64,000 nucleotides of DNA from Puia dinghuensis (GCA_026225275.1 JAMFSL010000067.1:1-64000), one strand, 5' to 3'. Counted from the first letter of the stretch, positions 8,254 through 18,309 are shown. Notes: a model not told the origin generated them from the sequence alone. Translations and numbers: made by a program.

Positions 8254-10011
8254 TTATTCAATAACAAGATCGAAAGGCAGCCGGGTCTGAGTAACACCCA
8301 CCAAGGACCGAATTTTCTTTAAGGTGCTATAGGTGTGATAACCGTCCTCCCCTATCTCATCTTTCATGGCTTTCACACTGGCCGACCGTTTGTAGCTGCT
8401 GATGATCCTGTCGAAGAAACCTTTGGGTTCGGGAGATTCCACCAGCCGGTAGTCCTTAGTCCCGGCCATTCGTGCGGCACAGTCGATCGCATCCTGCAGG
8501 GTGCCGGTACGGTCCACCAATCCGAGAGATTGGCCTTTCGTCCCGCTCCACACCCGTCCCTGGGCAATGCTGTCTATATAGTCCATGGATTTACCCCGTC
8601 CATTGGCCACCCGCATCTTGAAATCATGATAGATCGTATCGATGTCATTTTGTATCCATTCTCTTTCCAGAGCGTTAAGCGGCTTGGTGATCGTCATTTC
8701 ATCTGCCTCCGGGGCGGTCTTGACGCCATCGAAGGTTACCCCCAGCTTATCTTTAAAGAAACCCTGCAGGTTAGGAATGACGGTGAACACGCCGATAGAG
8801 CCGGTAATGGTGCCGGGTAATGCGAATATGCTGTCTGCATCACAGGACAAATAATAAGCGCCCGAAGCTGCCACATCTCCAAAGCTGACAATGACCGGCT
8901 TTTCCTTCCTGGCCAGGGAAAGTTCGCGCCAGATATTCTCACTGGCCAGGGAACTGCCTCCCCCTGAGTTGACACGCAGCACGATAGCCTTGACATCCTT
9001 ATCGAAACGCGCCTTGCGGATGAGCCAGCGATAAGTATCCGACCCGATGTCATCCTTATCGCCTTTGCCATCGACGACGTCTCCCTCTGCATAGATCAGG
9101 CTGATCTTATCCTTTCCCGTTGCCTTAAAATTAATGGCCTTGGCATATTTACCCAACGCCACAAAATTCAGCCAGGCATGTTTATCCACCCCCAGCTTGT
9201 CACGCAACTCGTCCTTTACTTCATCATCATATCTCAGTCCATCGATCAACTTGTAATCCAGAGCATCCTTCGCATGTTGGATCAGGTTTTCATTGGCGCA
9301 TTTCCGTAACACAGCTGTATCGAGTCCCCTTGCCTGAGCGGTGCCCGACAACAAGCGGTTGTAGAAGTCGCCTAACAATTCAGTGAGCTGCAAACGGTTG
9401 GCATCCGTCATTTTATCTGCCCTTAAGGGCTCTGTGGCGCTCTTGAATTTTCCGGCATAGAAAATCTGCGGTTGTATCTCCAGTTTGTCGAGCGCTCCTT
9501 TCAGGAACATCATCTGCGTGGCAAAACCCCGCCAATCCACATCGCCTTTCGGATTGCAGTAAATCTTATCGGCCACACTGGCCACATAATAGGCTTTCTG
9601 CGGAATCATGTCGCCATAGGCGTAAATGAACTTACCACTCTTCTTGAAATCGACCAACGCATGACGGATCTCTTCATTCGAGGCAAATCCATTGGGATCA
9701 CTATTGCACTTGAGGTAGATCCCCCGGATGGCTGAGTCCTGTGCTGCATGCCGGAGTATCCGCACGAGGTCATATAAACCCGGGATATCCTCTTCATCCT
9801 CATCGGAGCTCAACCCGGATAACGGGTTGTCCTGCATCACCTCTTTATAGGATTGACCCAGATCGACAACTAATACGGCTTTACTGCCAATATCCGGCTT
9901 TTCCGGAGACAGCACATTGCCGGCGACACCTATCAGCACAACGACAATGACCACCACGAAAATGATCAGCGCCAGCAACGTCGCAAAAAAAATCTTGAAA
10001 AAGCCTCGCAT
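8254..10011 (-). CDS. sppA: Signal peptide peptidase SppA, 67 kDa type
   Basis: This membrane-bound serine protease degrades cleaved signal peptides. The 585-residue protein has an N-terminal membrane helix (about 7-30) and two tandem SppA/S49 domains. The catalytic dyad is visible: the lysine in GKFKSATEPL of the first domain (about residue 190) and the serine in VAASGAYYLS of the second (about 384), followed by the conserved GTITGSIGVF segment. Length matches the long (E. coli-like) form. It lies 44 bp upstream of the ABC permease on the same strand and is divergent from folK. Confidence 0.95.
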   Translation of the reverse strand: MRGFFKIFFATLLALIIFVVVIVVVLIGVAGNVLSPEKPDIGSKAVLVVDLGQSYKEVMQDNPLSGLSSDEDEEDIPGLYDLVRILRHAAQDSAIRGIYLKCNSDPNGFASNEEIRHALVDFKKSGKFIYAYGDMIPQKAYYVASVADKIYCNPKGDVDWRGFATQMMFLKGALDKLEIQPQIFYAGKFKSATEPLRADKMTDANRLQLTELLGDFYNRLLSGTAQARGLDTAVLRKCANENLIQHAKDALDYKLIDGLRYDDEVKDELRDKLGVDKHAWLNFVALGKYAKAINFKATGKDKISLIYAEGDVVDGKGDKDDIGSDTYRWLIRKARFDKDVKAIVLRVNSGGGSSLASENIWRELSLARKEKPVIVSFGDVAASGAYYLSCDADSIFALPGTITGSIGVFTVIPNLQGFFKDKLGVTFDGVKTAPEADEMTITKPLNALEREWIQNDIDTIYHDFKMRVANGRGKSMDYIDSIAQGRVWSGTKGQSLGLVDRTGTLQDAIDCAARMAGTKDYRLVESPEPKGFFDRIISSYKRSASVKAMKDEIGEDGYHTYSTLKKIRSLVGVTQTRLPFDLVIE

Positions 10012-10109
10012 GTAAAGGTTATTTTTATCCCGTGAGTATCAGGCGCACGTACCCGTGGCCTACTTTGGGCAAAATTAAAGATATTTGGGCCCCCGAAAGT
10101 AAGGAATCT

Positions 10110-10589
10110 ATGAACATATCCTATTTATTGATAGGTGGTAACGAAGGAGATAGGGTCGTTCAACTGTCGACGGCAAGGGAACATATTACCGCCGCGGGCG
10201 GAGAGATCAGGCGCGTTTCTTCGCTGTACGAGACGGCAGCCTGGGGCAAGACCGATCAACCGGACTTCCTCAACCAGGCGCTGGAAGTCGCTACCCCACA
10301 GGAGGCGCCGGATTGGATGACTACCTTGCTGGGCATAGAGAATACGATGGGCCGCCAAAGAGAAGCCCGATATGGATCACGAAATATCGATATAGATATT
10401 CTTTTTTTTAATAATCTGATCATTGGGCTACCCCAGTTGGTCATCCCGCATCCGGAAATACAAAACCGGCGGTTTGCCCTGACACCGATGGAAGAGATTG
10501 CACCCTTTTTTATTCATCCCGTACTCGGCCAGTCCATCCGCGAATTGCTGGCGGCCTGTACCGATCCGCTGCAAGTAAAGATTTTATGA
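10110..10589 (+). CDS. folK: 2-amino-4-hydroxy-6-hydroxymethyldihydropteridine diphosphokinase
   Basis: This enzyme transfers pyrophosphate from ATP to the pterin precursor in folate synthesis. The 159-residue protein shows the HPPK order: LIGGNEGDR at the N-terminus, YETAAWGKTDQPDFLNQA, ENTMGRQREARYGSRNIDID with the metal-binding DID, and LVIPHPEIQNRRFALTPM. ATG 10110 is preceded by AAGGA at 10101-10105 and gives the usual N-terminus. Its stop overlaps the start of the deoxynucleoside kinase gene as ATGA, so the two are coupled; a MFS gene follows 4 bp later. Confidence 0.95.
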   Translation: MNISYLLIGGNEGDRVVQLSTAREHITAAGGEIRRVSSLYETAAWGKTDQPDFLNQALEVATPQEAPDWMTTLLGIENTMGRQREARYGSRNIDIDILFFNNLIIGLPQLVIPHPEIQNRRFALTPMEEIAPFFIHPVLGQSIRELLAACTDPLQVKIL

Positions 10590-11218
10590 ATTATCATTTC
10601 ATCACTGTCGAAGGTAATATAGGAGCAGGAAAAACAACATTGGCGCATATGCTGGCCAGGCATTTCAATGCGCGCCTGATCCTCGAGCAGTTCGCCGACA
10701 ATCCTTTTTTAAAGAAATTTTACGAGAACCCTGCTCAAAATGCGTTTCCCCTCGAATTGTTCTTCATGGCCGAGCGCTATAAGCAGATGAAGGAACTGGT
10801 GCATACCGCCGACCTCTTTCAATCCGTCACCATCTCCGATTATTTATTTACTAAATGTCTGCTATTTGCGAAAGTCAATCTACCGGACCAGGAATTCAGG
10901 TTGTACCAGAAATTATTCGATATCATCAATGGCCAGGTGGTGCAGCCGGATATCCTGATCTACCTCCACGCCCCTGTCAGCAAGCTACAAGCGAATATCA
11001 GGCGACGTAACCGCTCCTACGAACAATCCATACCGGATGAATACCTGTTCAATATCCAGGAGGCTTATACCAACTATATCCGCCAGCACAATATCCACAC
11101 TCTTTTCATAGACGTCAGCAACGCCGATTTCCTGGACAACGAGGCCCACCTGCAGGTCGTACTCGACGCCCTGAACAGGGACATCGATGGAGGACAACAT
11201 TATTTTTCTTTACCTTAG
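10586..11218 (+). CDS. Deoxynucleoside kinase
   Basis: This 210-residue kinase of the dNK family phosphorylates deoxynucleosides for salvage. The P-loop is GNIGAGKTT (residues 10-18). An E-R-Y motif (MAERYKQM) lies near residue 66 and an RRRNRSYEQ segment, matching the lid/arginine region, near 140. The exact nucleoside preference (dA, dG or dC) cannot be read from the sequence. The gene overlaps folK by 4 bp (ATGA); folK with a downstream deoxynucleoside kinase is a common Bacteroidota arrangement. Confidence 0.92.
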   Translation: MNYHFITVEGNIGAGKTTLAHMLARHFNARLILEQFADNPFLKKFYENPAQNAFPLELFFMAERYKQMKELVHTADLFQSVTISDYLFTKCLLFAKVNLPDQEFRLYQKLFDIINGQVVQPDILIYLHAPVSKLQANIRRRNRSYEQSIPDEYLFNIQEAYTNYIRQHNIHTLFIDVSNADFLDNEAHLQVVLDALNRDIDGGQHYFSLP

Positions 11219-11222
11219 TGAT

Positions 11223-12464
11223 ATGACCGAAGATCGAAGACCCACAGCACTGGAAATATTACGCATCCCCGAATACAGGATCTTTATCACCGCCCGATTT
11301 TTTTATGTCATGGCCCTTCGCATGGTGACGACCATCATTGGATGGCGGATCTATGAGATTACTCATAATCCGTTGGCCATCGGACTGATCGGCCTGTCAG
11401 AATTCCTGCCTGCCTTTAGCCTGGCGCTTTATGCAGGACATGTGATTGACAAGAGCGACAAGCGGGCGCTTCTTCTGCGTACCACGACCTGTTATCTGTT
11501 GTGCGTGGCAGGGCTGCTGGTCCTTTCCTTCGGTCCGATAATCCGCAACCTTCAAAGCCATTGGATCCAATGGCTGATCTACATCATCATCTTCTGCACC
11601 GGCATCATCCGTGCTTTTGCCGGACCTGCCCTGAACGCCATCATTGCCCAGATCGTGCCGAAGGAAAAACTACCCGGGGCCGTCACCATCAATACGAGCG
11701 CCTTTCTATTCGCTTCCGTCACCGGACACGCCACAGCAGGCTTTCTTATCGCTCATACCACCTATCTTTTCGCCTTTAGCATTGTCGGCCTTTATGCGGT
11801 CATTGCCTGGTTTTGCTTTTTCAGCATTTCGCCCAAACAGATCATGGTCACCGGGGAGCAGAAGACCTGGGAAAGTATAAAAGAAGGGTTGCGTTTTGTT
11901 ATCAATACGAAAGAAGTGCTGGGCGCTCTTGCCCTCGACCTTTTTGCTGTCCTGTTCGGCGGGGCCGTGGCCCTGATACCTGTCTATGCCCGCGATATTC
12001 TGCGCGTAGGCCCCATTGGTTTCGGCTGGCTCAATGCGGCCGACGATATCGGGTCGATCATCATGATCAGTTCGCTGACCATCTGGCCGCTGAGACGCCG
12101 GCAGGGACTGACCCTGATGTATGCGGTTTTCGGATTCGGGGTTTGCATTATTGTATTCGGCTTGTCCAAACTCTATGTGTTGTCATTCTTCGCTCTCCTC
12201 TGCAGTGGAATGCTGGATGGGATCAGCGTCGTGATCCGTGGGACTATCGTGCAGTTGAAAACGCCGGATCCGATGCGCGGCCGGGTGTCATCCGTCAATT
12301 CCATGTTCATCAATTCCAGCAATGAGTTGGGACAATTCGAGAGTGGGGTAATGGCCAAATTGTTGAAGGTGGTTCCTTCCGTCGTCTTCGGGGGGTGTAT
12401 GACCATTGCCGTGGTCTTTGCTACCTGGTTCAAAGCCCCCAGTCTGCGGAAAATGGAGTACTAA
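11223..12464 (+). CDS. MFS transporter (EntS/MFS_3-like)
   Basis: The 413-residue protein has about 12 hydrophobic segments and the major-facilitator layout. The loop motif between helices 2 and 3 is GHVIDKSDKRALLLR, and the C-half has the KTPDPMRGRVSSVNSMF segment typical of the MFS_3/enterobactin-exporter-like branch, so an export role is likely. ATG 11223 lies 4 bp after the kinase stop; an upstream ATG at 11187 would overlap the kinase by 32 bp. It is the last gene of the folK operon. The substrate is unknown. Confidence 0.88.
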   Translation: MTEDRRPTALEILRIPEYRIFITARFFYVMALRMVTTIIGWRIYEITHNPLAIGLIGLSEFLPAFSLALYAGHVIDKSDKRALLLRTTTCYLLCVAGLLVLSFGPIIRNLQSHWIQWLIYIIIFCTGIIRAFAGPALNAIIAQIVPKEKLPGAVTINTSAFLFASVTGHATAGFLIAHTTYLFAFSIVGLYAVIAWFCFFSISPKQIMVTGEQKTWESIKEGLRFVINTKEVLGALALDLFAVLFGGAVALIPVYARDILRVGPIGFGWLNAADDIGSIIMISSLTIWPLRRRQGLTLMYAVFGFGVCIIVFGLSKLYVLSFFALLCSGMLDGISVVIRGTIVQLKTPDPMRGRVSSVNSMFINSSNELGQFESGVMAKLLKVVPSVVFGGCMTIAVVFATWFKAPSLRKMEY

Positions 12465-12535
12465 AGCAGCCGGAGGCTGCTTTGCAAAGCTTGCTTTGCC
12501 GACTTTAGCCCCATGTAGGCTTTGCTCGCAAAGCC
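12463..12535. terminator. Three consecutive perfect hairpins between convergent genes
   Basis: Three inverted repeats follow each other: 12463-12483 (9-bp arms AAAGCAGCC/GGCTGCTTT, loop GGA, including the MFS stop codon), 12484-12499 (7-bp arms GCAAAGC/GCTTTGC) and 12518-12535 (8-bp arms GGCTTTGC/GCAAAGCC). They lie between the MFS gene (+) and the cysteine-cluster gene (-), and probably stop transcription from both sides, although T-runs are short. Confidence 0.6.
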
Positions 12536-12556
12536 GCAGCCCAGCAGCGACCCTAT

Positions 12557-13042
12557 CTACGCCATCAACCTTTCCAAAACATAGTAGACAATCGGGCAAA
12601 AAGTGGAGTTCTTTAATGTCACAGCCGGTCTTTTCACCAACACATCTTCATCGGTATAAGGGAACCGCTCGCAGTCCGATGGACGGACATCATAGATCCC
12701 GCATCGGTTGTCGGGCCCTAAAAAAGGGCATGGCGACGATTTTACGACATAGTCTCCGTCTTCGTCGAGGCGAAGGTAACGGTCGATAAAATCGCTGTCT
12801 TTCAACTGGAGATATTTGGCGATCCGCTTGATGTCCGGGGTCTTAAATCGGGGGGAATAACGCTTGCAACAATTGGCGCACTCCAGGCAATCGATGCGGC
12901 GGAAAGCCTCTTCGTGCAATTCGGGCAGTTGTTCAAGGATCTCGTTTCTCCGGGCAGGCCGGGCAGCCTTTTCCAGGAAGTTCTTATAATCCTTCTGCCG
13001 GGCGGCGGCTTTTTTCTCCCAGTTTTGCAACAAATCACTCAT
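12557..13042 (-). CDS. YkgJ-family cysteine cluster protein
   Basis: The 161-residue protein has the metal-binding cluster CLECANCC (Cys52, 55, 58, 59) followed by SSPCPFLGPDNRCGIYDVRPSDCERFP with three further cysteines. This is the zinc/iron-chelating domain of the YkgJ (CxxCxxCC) family; homologues are small cytoplasmic proteins of unclear function. The start ATG is preceded 3 nt upstream by TATATTTA on the minus strand, a near match to the -7 box, suggesting a very short or absent leader. Single-gene unit. Confidence 0.88.
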   Translation of the reverse strand: MSDLLQNWEKKAAARQKDYKNFLEKAARPARRNEILEQLPELHEEAFRRIDCLECANCCKRYSPRFKTPDIKRIAKYLQLKDSDFIDRYLRLDEDGDYVVKSSPCPFLGPDNRCGIYDVRPSDCERFPYTDEDVLVKRPAVTLKNSTFCPIVYYVLERLMA

Positions 13043-13165
13043 TTGTAAATATACAGGAAAAGGGCAAATCTGAATATGGCCCTTTTCCAGCGGCTCCCAT
13101 CCCTATTAATAGTTGATTAACAAGGTCGGGTTTCAAAAATTGGAAAAAACTGTTACTTTTAACAC

Positions 13166-14089
13166 GTGAAAAACCTACACGAGCAAATACTCCTATTATT
13201 CAGCACGCCCCTGTATCTCGTCATCATCATTCTCGAGATTCTTTTGAGCAATTACCGCCGGCGTGGGCTCTACACTTTCAAAGATACTTTGAACAATCTT
13301 TACCTGATGCTGCTGAACAGTATTATTGACCTGCTGTTCCGCAGTGTCTATGTGCTGATCCTGCAGGTTTGTTATAATCATCATTGGATATCTATCACCA
13401 ACATGTTTTCTTATTGGTTTATTCTGCTGCTGGCAGAAGATTTCCTATACTACTGGCTGCACCGCTGGGATCATGAGATCCGTTTTTTCTGGGCTGTCCA
13501 TGTCACACATCATTCGTCCGAAAAAATGAATTTTACAGTGGGCTTCCGTTCCTCGGTCTTTCAGCCGCTCTATCGGTTTGTGTATTTCATCCCATTGGCT
13601 TTCCTGGGGTTCAGGCCACTGGATATTGTTTTTATGTATTCTGCCACGCAGATCTGGGGCATATTCGTCCATACCGAACTGATCGGCAAGATGGGCTGGC
13701 TGGAATACATCTTCGTGACGCCCTCTCACCATAGGGTGCACCATGCTTCCAATCCGAAATACCTGGATAAGAATATGGGCATGTTCCTGATCATCTGGGA
13801 CCAGTTGTTTGGCACCTTCCAACCCGAGTTGACAACAGAAGAATATCAGCCCACCAGATATGGCCTGACCAAACCGGTTGAAAAGACCAGCGCCTTCGAT
13901 ATTGTTTTTCATGAATGGCAGGCCATCGGACAAGATGTGGCGCGGAAGGATATCGGGTGGAAAGAAAAATGGCAGTATGTTTTTGGTCCTCCCGGCTGGA
14001 GTCATGATGGCAGCCGTTTGACAAGCGAGCAGATGCGCGAGGTTGAATCTCTCAGTTCGCTTGACTATCTTAGGGATCCGACATCTTAG
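13166..14089 (+). CDS. Sterol desaturase / fatty acid hydroxylase superfamily protein
   Basis: The 307-residue membrane protein has four or more hydrophobic segments and the eight-histidine di-iron signature of the superfamily: LHRWDHEIRFFW, HVTHHSSEKMN, then TPSHHRVHHASNPKYLDKN. These enzymes hydroxylate or desaturate lipids using O2. The start is a GTG at 13166, preceded 4 nt upstream by TACTTTTA, a near -7 box. The lipid substrate cannot be inferred. It stands alone between a convergent-facing neighbour and gcvP. Confidence 0.9.
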   Translation: MKNLHEQILLLFSTPLYLVIIILEILLSNYRRRGLYTFKDTLNNLYLMLLNSIIDLLFRSVYVLILQVCYNHHWISITNMFSYWFILLLAEDFLYYWLHRWDHEIRFFWAVHVTHHSSEKMNFTVGFRSSVFQPLYRFVYFIPLAFLGFRPLDIVFMYSATQIWGIFVHTELIGKMGWLEYIFVTPSHHRVHHASNPKYLDKNMGMFLIIWDQLFGTFQPELTTEEYQPTRYGLTKPVEKTSAFDIVFHEWQAIGQDVARKDIGWKEKWQYVFGPPGWSHDGSRLTSEQMREVESLSSLDYLRDPTS

Positions 14090-14168
14090 GGATCCGACCG
14101 AATTCACGACTGATCCTCAATTTTAATTTCCTTTTAATATATTAGTGATCCTTTTGCCGTTATTGACC

Positions 14169-14294
14169 AGTAGCTTTGTCAAAGCAATTTATTCATGCCT
14201 ACGCACGAATAGTTTAGCATTCAATTTTTAGGGTTTAGGGGTTTTTAAGAAAATGGCTCGTCCCAGCTTTTCAAAGTCGGGACGGCCATTTTTC
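14169..14294 (+). ncRNA. Candidate small RNA between desaturase gene and gcvP
   Basis: The 296-bp gap between 14089 and 14386 contains a -7 box TAGCTTTG at 14169-14176, then about 75 bp without an ORF, then a strong terminator hairpin (14251-14290) with a T-run. The predicted transcript runs from about 14181 to 14294. I recognise no Rfam family and no glycine riboswitch. It could be an independent sRNA or the processed 3' end of the upstream mRNA. Confidence 0.35.
14251..14294 (+). terminator. Intrinsic terminator upstream of gcvP
   Basis: AAATGGCTCGTCCC (14251-14264) pairs with GGGACGGCCATTT (14279-14291) with one mismatch, and a T-run follows. It separates gcvP from upstream transcription. 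Confidence 0.8.
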
Positions 14295-14342
14295 ATTTTA
14301 TGGCTTTAGGAAAAGCCTCCGGTCATTTTTCATTTTTCGTCG

Positions 14343-14350
14343 TACCTTTG
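14343..14350 (+). promoter_or_regulatory. -7 promoter box (TACCTTTG) for gcvP
   Basis: TACCTTTG matches the TAnnTTTG consensus and lies 35 bp before the gcvP ATG, after the terminator at 14251-14294. No TTG -33 element is evident at the usual spacing. Confidence 0.6.
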
Positions 14351-14385
14351 CACATCTTTTTATTTTCAAAGGTCAACCTCTAAAA

Positions 14386-17319
14386 ATGAATCTATTCGAA
14401 CAGCAAGCGAATGAATTTGCAGGCCGGCATATTGGTCCCGGTGAAAAGGAAACTTCCGGGATGTTGAAAACTATCGGCGTCAAGTCGCTGGATGAACTGA
14501 TCGACCGGACCATCCCCGCGTCTATTCGCAGTAAAAAAAGCTTAAATGTTACGGATCCGCTGAGCGAGCACCAATATCTCACCTCTTTACGGCAGGTGGC
14601 GGCTCTCAATAAGGTATTCAAATCTTATATCGGTCAGGGATATTACGACACCATCGTCCCGAGCGTAATTCTGCGAAATGTATTTGAGAACCCGGGTTGG
14701 TATACCCAATATACCCCCTACCAGGCTGAAATTGCCCAGGGCCGCCTGGAAAGCCTGCTGAATTTTCAGACCATGGTTGCCGACCTGACGGCACTTCCCC
14801 TCGCGAATGCCTCCCTGCTGGATGAAGGCACTGCCGCGGCTGAAGCGATGACGATGTTCTTCAACCTGAAGAATAAGGACCATGACCATGTTACCACCCC
14901 CAAATTCTTTGTCGACAATAATATCTTCGACCAAACCAGGGACCTGTTGCTAACCCGTGCACAACCCATTGGTATCCAACTGGTAACCGGTGATTTTCGG
15001 GAAGTGAAGCTGGATGAGTCCTATTTTGGGGCTATCGTCCAGTATCCGGGGAGTGATGGCGCCATCTATGACTATCGCGCTTTCATCACCGGGGCGCACG
15101 CGGCGGGCGCGTATGTAGCCATGGCCACCGATCTGCTGGCGCTGACCCTGCTGACGCCTCCCGGCGAACTGGGGGCGGATGTCGCTATCGGCTCTTCGCA
15201 GCGTTTTGGCGTGCCCATGGGATTCGGCGGACCGCATGCAGCCTTCTTCACTGCCAGAGACGATTTCAAACGGTCTATCCCCGGACGCATTATCGGCGTA
15301 AGCATCGACGCACAAGGTAACAGAGCCCTTCGTATGGCCCTCCAGACCCGGGAACAGCATATCAAACGCGAAAAGGCCACATCGAATATTTGCACCGCCC
15401 AGGCGCTGCTGGCGAATATGTCGGCCATGTACGCCGTCTATCATGGCCCCGAAGGGTTGACCCGCATTGCCAAGAGGGTCAGCCTTCTCGCCCGCACGCT
15501 GTCTACAGAACTGCAGCAGCTGGGTTATACCAACCTCAACGAATCTTATTTCGATACGATCCGGCTAAAGGTAAAGGACAGCACCGGCATCCGTGCAGCA
15601 GCCATCGCCCACGGGATGAATTTCCATTATTCGGGCCCTTATATCGGCATTACGCTGGATGAGACGACTTCCCAGGAAGATGTTGTCAATATCTTGTCCG
15701 TCTTCGGCCAGGCAGCCGGCACCGATCTGGTATCGGCCACTTTTAATGAGGAAGATACCCTGAGCAATATTCCCTCTTCCATCACCCGGACCTCCGAATT
15801 CCTGACACATCCGGTCTTCCACAGTCATCACAGTGAGACGAAGATGATGCGATATCTCCGGAGCCTGGAAGTAAAAGACCTTTCCCTCAATACCTCCATG
15901 ATCTCCCTGGGATCCTGCACCATGAAGCTGAATGCCGCGACTGAGCTGATGCCTGTCAGCTGGCCGGAATTCGGGGGGTTGCATCCTTTTGCCCCTGCCG
16001 ATCAATGGAAGGGCTATCGCCGTATCCTTACCGAACTGGAAGACTCGCTCAGCGAGATCACAGGATTTGCCGCCACTTCCCTTCAACCTAATAGCGGCGC
16101 CCAGGGTGAATATGCAGGCCTGCTGACGATCCGCGCCTATCACGCTGCGCATGGCTCTACTCATCGGGACGTGATGCTGATCCCTATCTCTGCTCACGGC
16201 ACTAACCCGGCCAGCGCTGTCATGGCAGGCATGAAGGTAGTCGTTGTCAAAAGTGACGAAGACGGCCATATCGATATTGCGGACCTTACAGCCAAAGCGG
16301 CCCAATACAAGGACCAGTTGGCCGGCCTGATGGTCACTTATCCTTCTACTCATGGCGTTTTCGAAGAAGAGATCAAAGACATCTGCCAGATCATTCACGA
16401 TAATGGCGGTCTCGTCTATATGGATGGAGCGAACATGAATGCCCAGGTGGGATTGACTAGTCCAGGTTTGATCGGGGCCGATGTCTGCCACCTCAACCTC
16501 CACAAAACATTTGCGATCCCTCATGGTGGCGGTGGTCCCGGAATGGGCCCCATTTGTGTCAATGAAAAGCTGAAACCCTACCTGCCGACACATGTCAACC
16601 TGCAAGCCCATGATGCAGCCGCCCATGCAGCAGGTAATGGTCATGCCTCCACCGTCAGCCTGCGCGGTCACGCCGTCTCTGCGGCCCCCTTTGGCTCGGC
16701 CAGCATCCTGCTGATCAGTTACGCCTATATCAAAATGCTGGGTGCGGTAGGGCTGACCAATGCCACCCGCTACGCCATCCTGAATGCCAACTATATGAAG
16801 GCCAGGCTGGAGAAGTATTATAAGATACTCTATGCCGGGGCCAACGGTTCCTGCGCCCATGAATTTATCGTCGATCTGCGGCCCTTCAAGGCCAGCGCCG
16901 GTATCGAAGCGGAAGACGTCGCCAAACGGTTGATGGATTACGGGTTCCACGCCCCCACCCTCAGCTTCCCGGTGCCAGGTACCATCATGATCGAGCCGAC
17001 AGAAAGCGAGGATAAGGCAGAGCTCGACCGTTTCTGCGATGCTATGATCAGCATCTTTGAAGAGATCCGGGCCATCGAAGAAGGCAAGGCGGACAAAACG
17101 GACAATGCTTTGAAGAATGCCCCGCATACCCAGCATGTCATTTGCGCCGTGGAGTGGAATCACGTTTACTCCCACACGCAGGCTGCTTTCCCGCTGCCCT
17201 ATGTGAAAGAGAATAAGTTCTGGCCGAGCGTTGCCAGGGTCAATAATACGTTTGGCGACCGCAATCTGATCTGCACCTGTGAGCCGGTCAGCTCTTATGC
17301 GGAAGAACCGGTCGGTTAA
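14386..17319 (+). CDS. gcvP: Glycine dehydrogenase (decarboxylating), P protein
   Basis: This PLP enzyme decarboxylates glycine and passes the aminomethyl group to the lipoyl H protein of the glycine cleavage system. The 977-residue length is that of the fused single-chain (alpha plus beta) P protein. It opens with [12 protein letters not shown], has the substrate-region segments [10 protein letters not shown] and [14 protein letters not shown], and the PLP lysine in [20 protein letters not shown] (about residue 706). gcvT and gcvH are not in this window. Confidence 0.97.
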   Translation: MNLFEQQANEFAGRHIGPGEKETSGMLKTIGVKSLDELIDRTIPASIRSKKSLNVTDPLSEHQYLTSLRQVAALNKVFKSYIGQGYYDTIVPSVILRNVFENPGWYTQYTPYQAEIAQGRLESLLNFQTMVADLTALPLANASLLDEGTAAAEAMTMFFNLKNKDHDHVTTPKFFVDNNIFDQTRDLLLTRAQPIGIQLVTGDFREVKLDESYFGAIVQYPGSDGAIYDYRAFITGAHAAGAYVAMATDLLALTLLTPPGELGADVAIGSSQRFGVPMGFGGPHAAFFTARDDFKRSIPGRIIGVSIDAQGNRALRMALQTREQHIKREKATSNICTAQALLANMSAMYAVYHGPEGLTRIAKRVSLLARTLSTELQQLGYTNLNESYFDTIRLKVKDSTGIRAAAIAHGMNFHYSGPYIGITLDETTSQEDVVNILSVFGQAAGTDLVSATFNEEDTLSNIPSSITRTSEFLTHPVFHSHHSETKMMRYLRSLEVKDLSLNTSMISLGSCTMKLNAATELMPVSWPEFGGLHPFAPADQWKGYRRILTELEDSLSEITGFAATSLQPNSGAQGEYAGLLTIRAYHAAHGSTHRDVMLIPISAHGTNPASAVMAGMKVVVVKSDEDGHIDIADLTAKAAQYKDQLAGLMVTYPSTHGVFEEEIKDICQIIHDNGGLVYMDGANMNAQVGLTSPGLIGADVCHLNLHKTFAIPHGGGGPGMGPICVNEKLKPYLPTHVNLQAHDAAAHAAGNGHASTVSLRGHAVSAAPFGSASILLISYAYIKMLGAVGLTNATRYAILNANYMKARLEKYYKILYAGANGSCAHEFIVDLRPFKASAGIEAEDVAKRLMDYGFHAPTLSFPVPGTIMIEPTESEDKAELDRFCDAMISIFEEIRAIEEGKADKTDNALKNAPHTQHVICAVEWNHVYSHTQAAFPLPYVKENKFWPSVARVNNTFGDRNLICTCEPVSSYAEEPVG

Positions 17320-17388
17320 CTTGGCTTATTCACCGATTTTATGATTTCATTAGACAAATGGGAAGGTAACTTCCCGCCCAAAAAATCC

Positions 17389-18231
17389 ATGTTACCTGAT
17401 CCTGGTATACCCCGAAAAAGGCCCGGCTTATCCCAATACAAATGGGCCATGGTCATCGCTTCCGGTCTCTCGCTGGCCAGTTGTTCGCACAAACTGGCGC
17501 CCGCGGGTCATTATCAGAGCGCGCCTGTCGTCGCCGACGGCGTTCCCAATGAATGGACCCTCCCGCTCCGTTTCAGCAACGCCAACTATACGCTGCAGTA
17601 TAATATCACCTATGACAGCAAGAATTTATATGTCTGTGTCATCTCCCGTGACAATCAGACTGTCACCCACATGCTGAGGTCCGGCATAACACTGTATTTC
17701 GATCCGAACGGGGAAACAAGCAAGGATATCGCCCTTCACTATCCGCTGCGCAAGCAACCCGACCCCAATATCACCAACCGGAATGGCGAGCCACTGACCC
17801 CTTCGAGCGACAGCGGCTGGAAGTCAGAACTGCTCCGTCAGTCTGACGATTTTGGCACGGCGGGATTTACCGATTTAGAGAATGGGCAGTATGCAGTAGG
17901 CGATCCAAAGTGCCCGATCCAGGTGGCCGCGAAGCTGAACAATCACGATAGCATGCTGGTCTATGAAGCGGTTATTCCCCTGCACAACATTCCGGGCGCC
18001 GATCTCAGCAAACGCAATCCAAAGAAGACCTTTAGCGTAGGGGTGGTAGTGAATCCTCCTGAGCCCCCCGGAGCGGGTAATCCCCGGCCCTATGGCGGTG
18101 GCAACGGCCACGGTTTGGGTCTAGGGGTGAACGGCTTTAACGGCGCGGGTCGTGGTCGCCGACCCTCCTATAACAATCAGCCGGCGAAAGAAGAAGTGAA
18201 CTGGTATCCATTCCGGCTGGTCCGGCAATAA
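17389..18231 (+). CDS. Lipoprotein with CBM9-like domain
   Basis: The 280-residue product (from ATG 17389) has an arginine/lysine-rich n-region, a hydrophobic stretch and a lipobox LASC at residues 29-32, so it is a predicted lipoprotein. After the lipobox, the segment VADGVPNEWT and strands such as LYVCVISRD and ITLYFDPNGE resemble carbohydrate-binding family 9-like beta sandwiches. The C-terminus is glycine-rich (GGGNGHGLGLG). ATG 17341 would add 16 residues without benefit. It follows gcvP by about 70 bp but is functionally unrelated as far as I can see. Confidence 0.7.
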   Translation: MLPDPGIPRKRPGLSQYKWAMVIASGLSLASCSHKLAPAGHYQSAPVVADGVPNEWTLPLRFSNANYTLQYNITYDSKNLYVCVISRDNQTVTHMLRSGITLYFDPNGETSKDIALHYPLRKQPDPNITNRNGEPLTPSSDSGWKSELLRQSDDFGTAGFTDLENGQYAVGDPKCPIQVAAKLNNHDSMLVYEAVIPLHNIPGADLSKRNPKKTFSVGVVVNPPEPPGAGNPRPYGGGNGHGLGLGVNGFNGAGRGRRPSYNNQPAKEEVNWYPFRLVRQ

Positions 18232-18250
18232 GTTGATATCATTAAAATAG

Positions 18251-18285
18251 AAAATCCCCGGACTTAAGACGTCCGGGGATTTTTC
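18251..18285 (+). terminator. Intrinsic terminator after the lipoprotein gene
   Basis: AAAATCCCCGGAC and GTCCGGGGATTTTT form a perfect 13-bp stem with a 7-nt loop and a T-run. It can act in both directions. Confidence 0.9.
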
Positions 18286-18309
18286 GTTTGGGTCAGTCAC
18301 CTGTACCAT

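Noticed and set aside
14090-14385. Glycine riboswitch upstream of gcvP
   Set aside because: I do not see the conserved glycine-aptamer cores, and a strong terminator plus a new promoter lie between it and gcvP.
15565-17175. Long open frame on the minus strand across gcvP (about 530 codons)
   Set aside because: It lies entirely antisense to a clear gcvP, has no family signature and reflects codon bias of the real gene.
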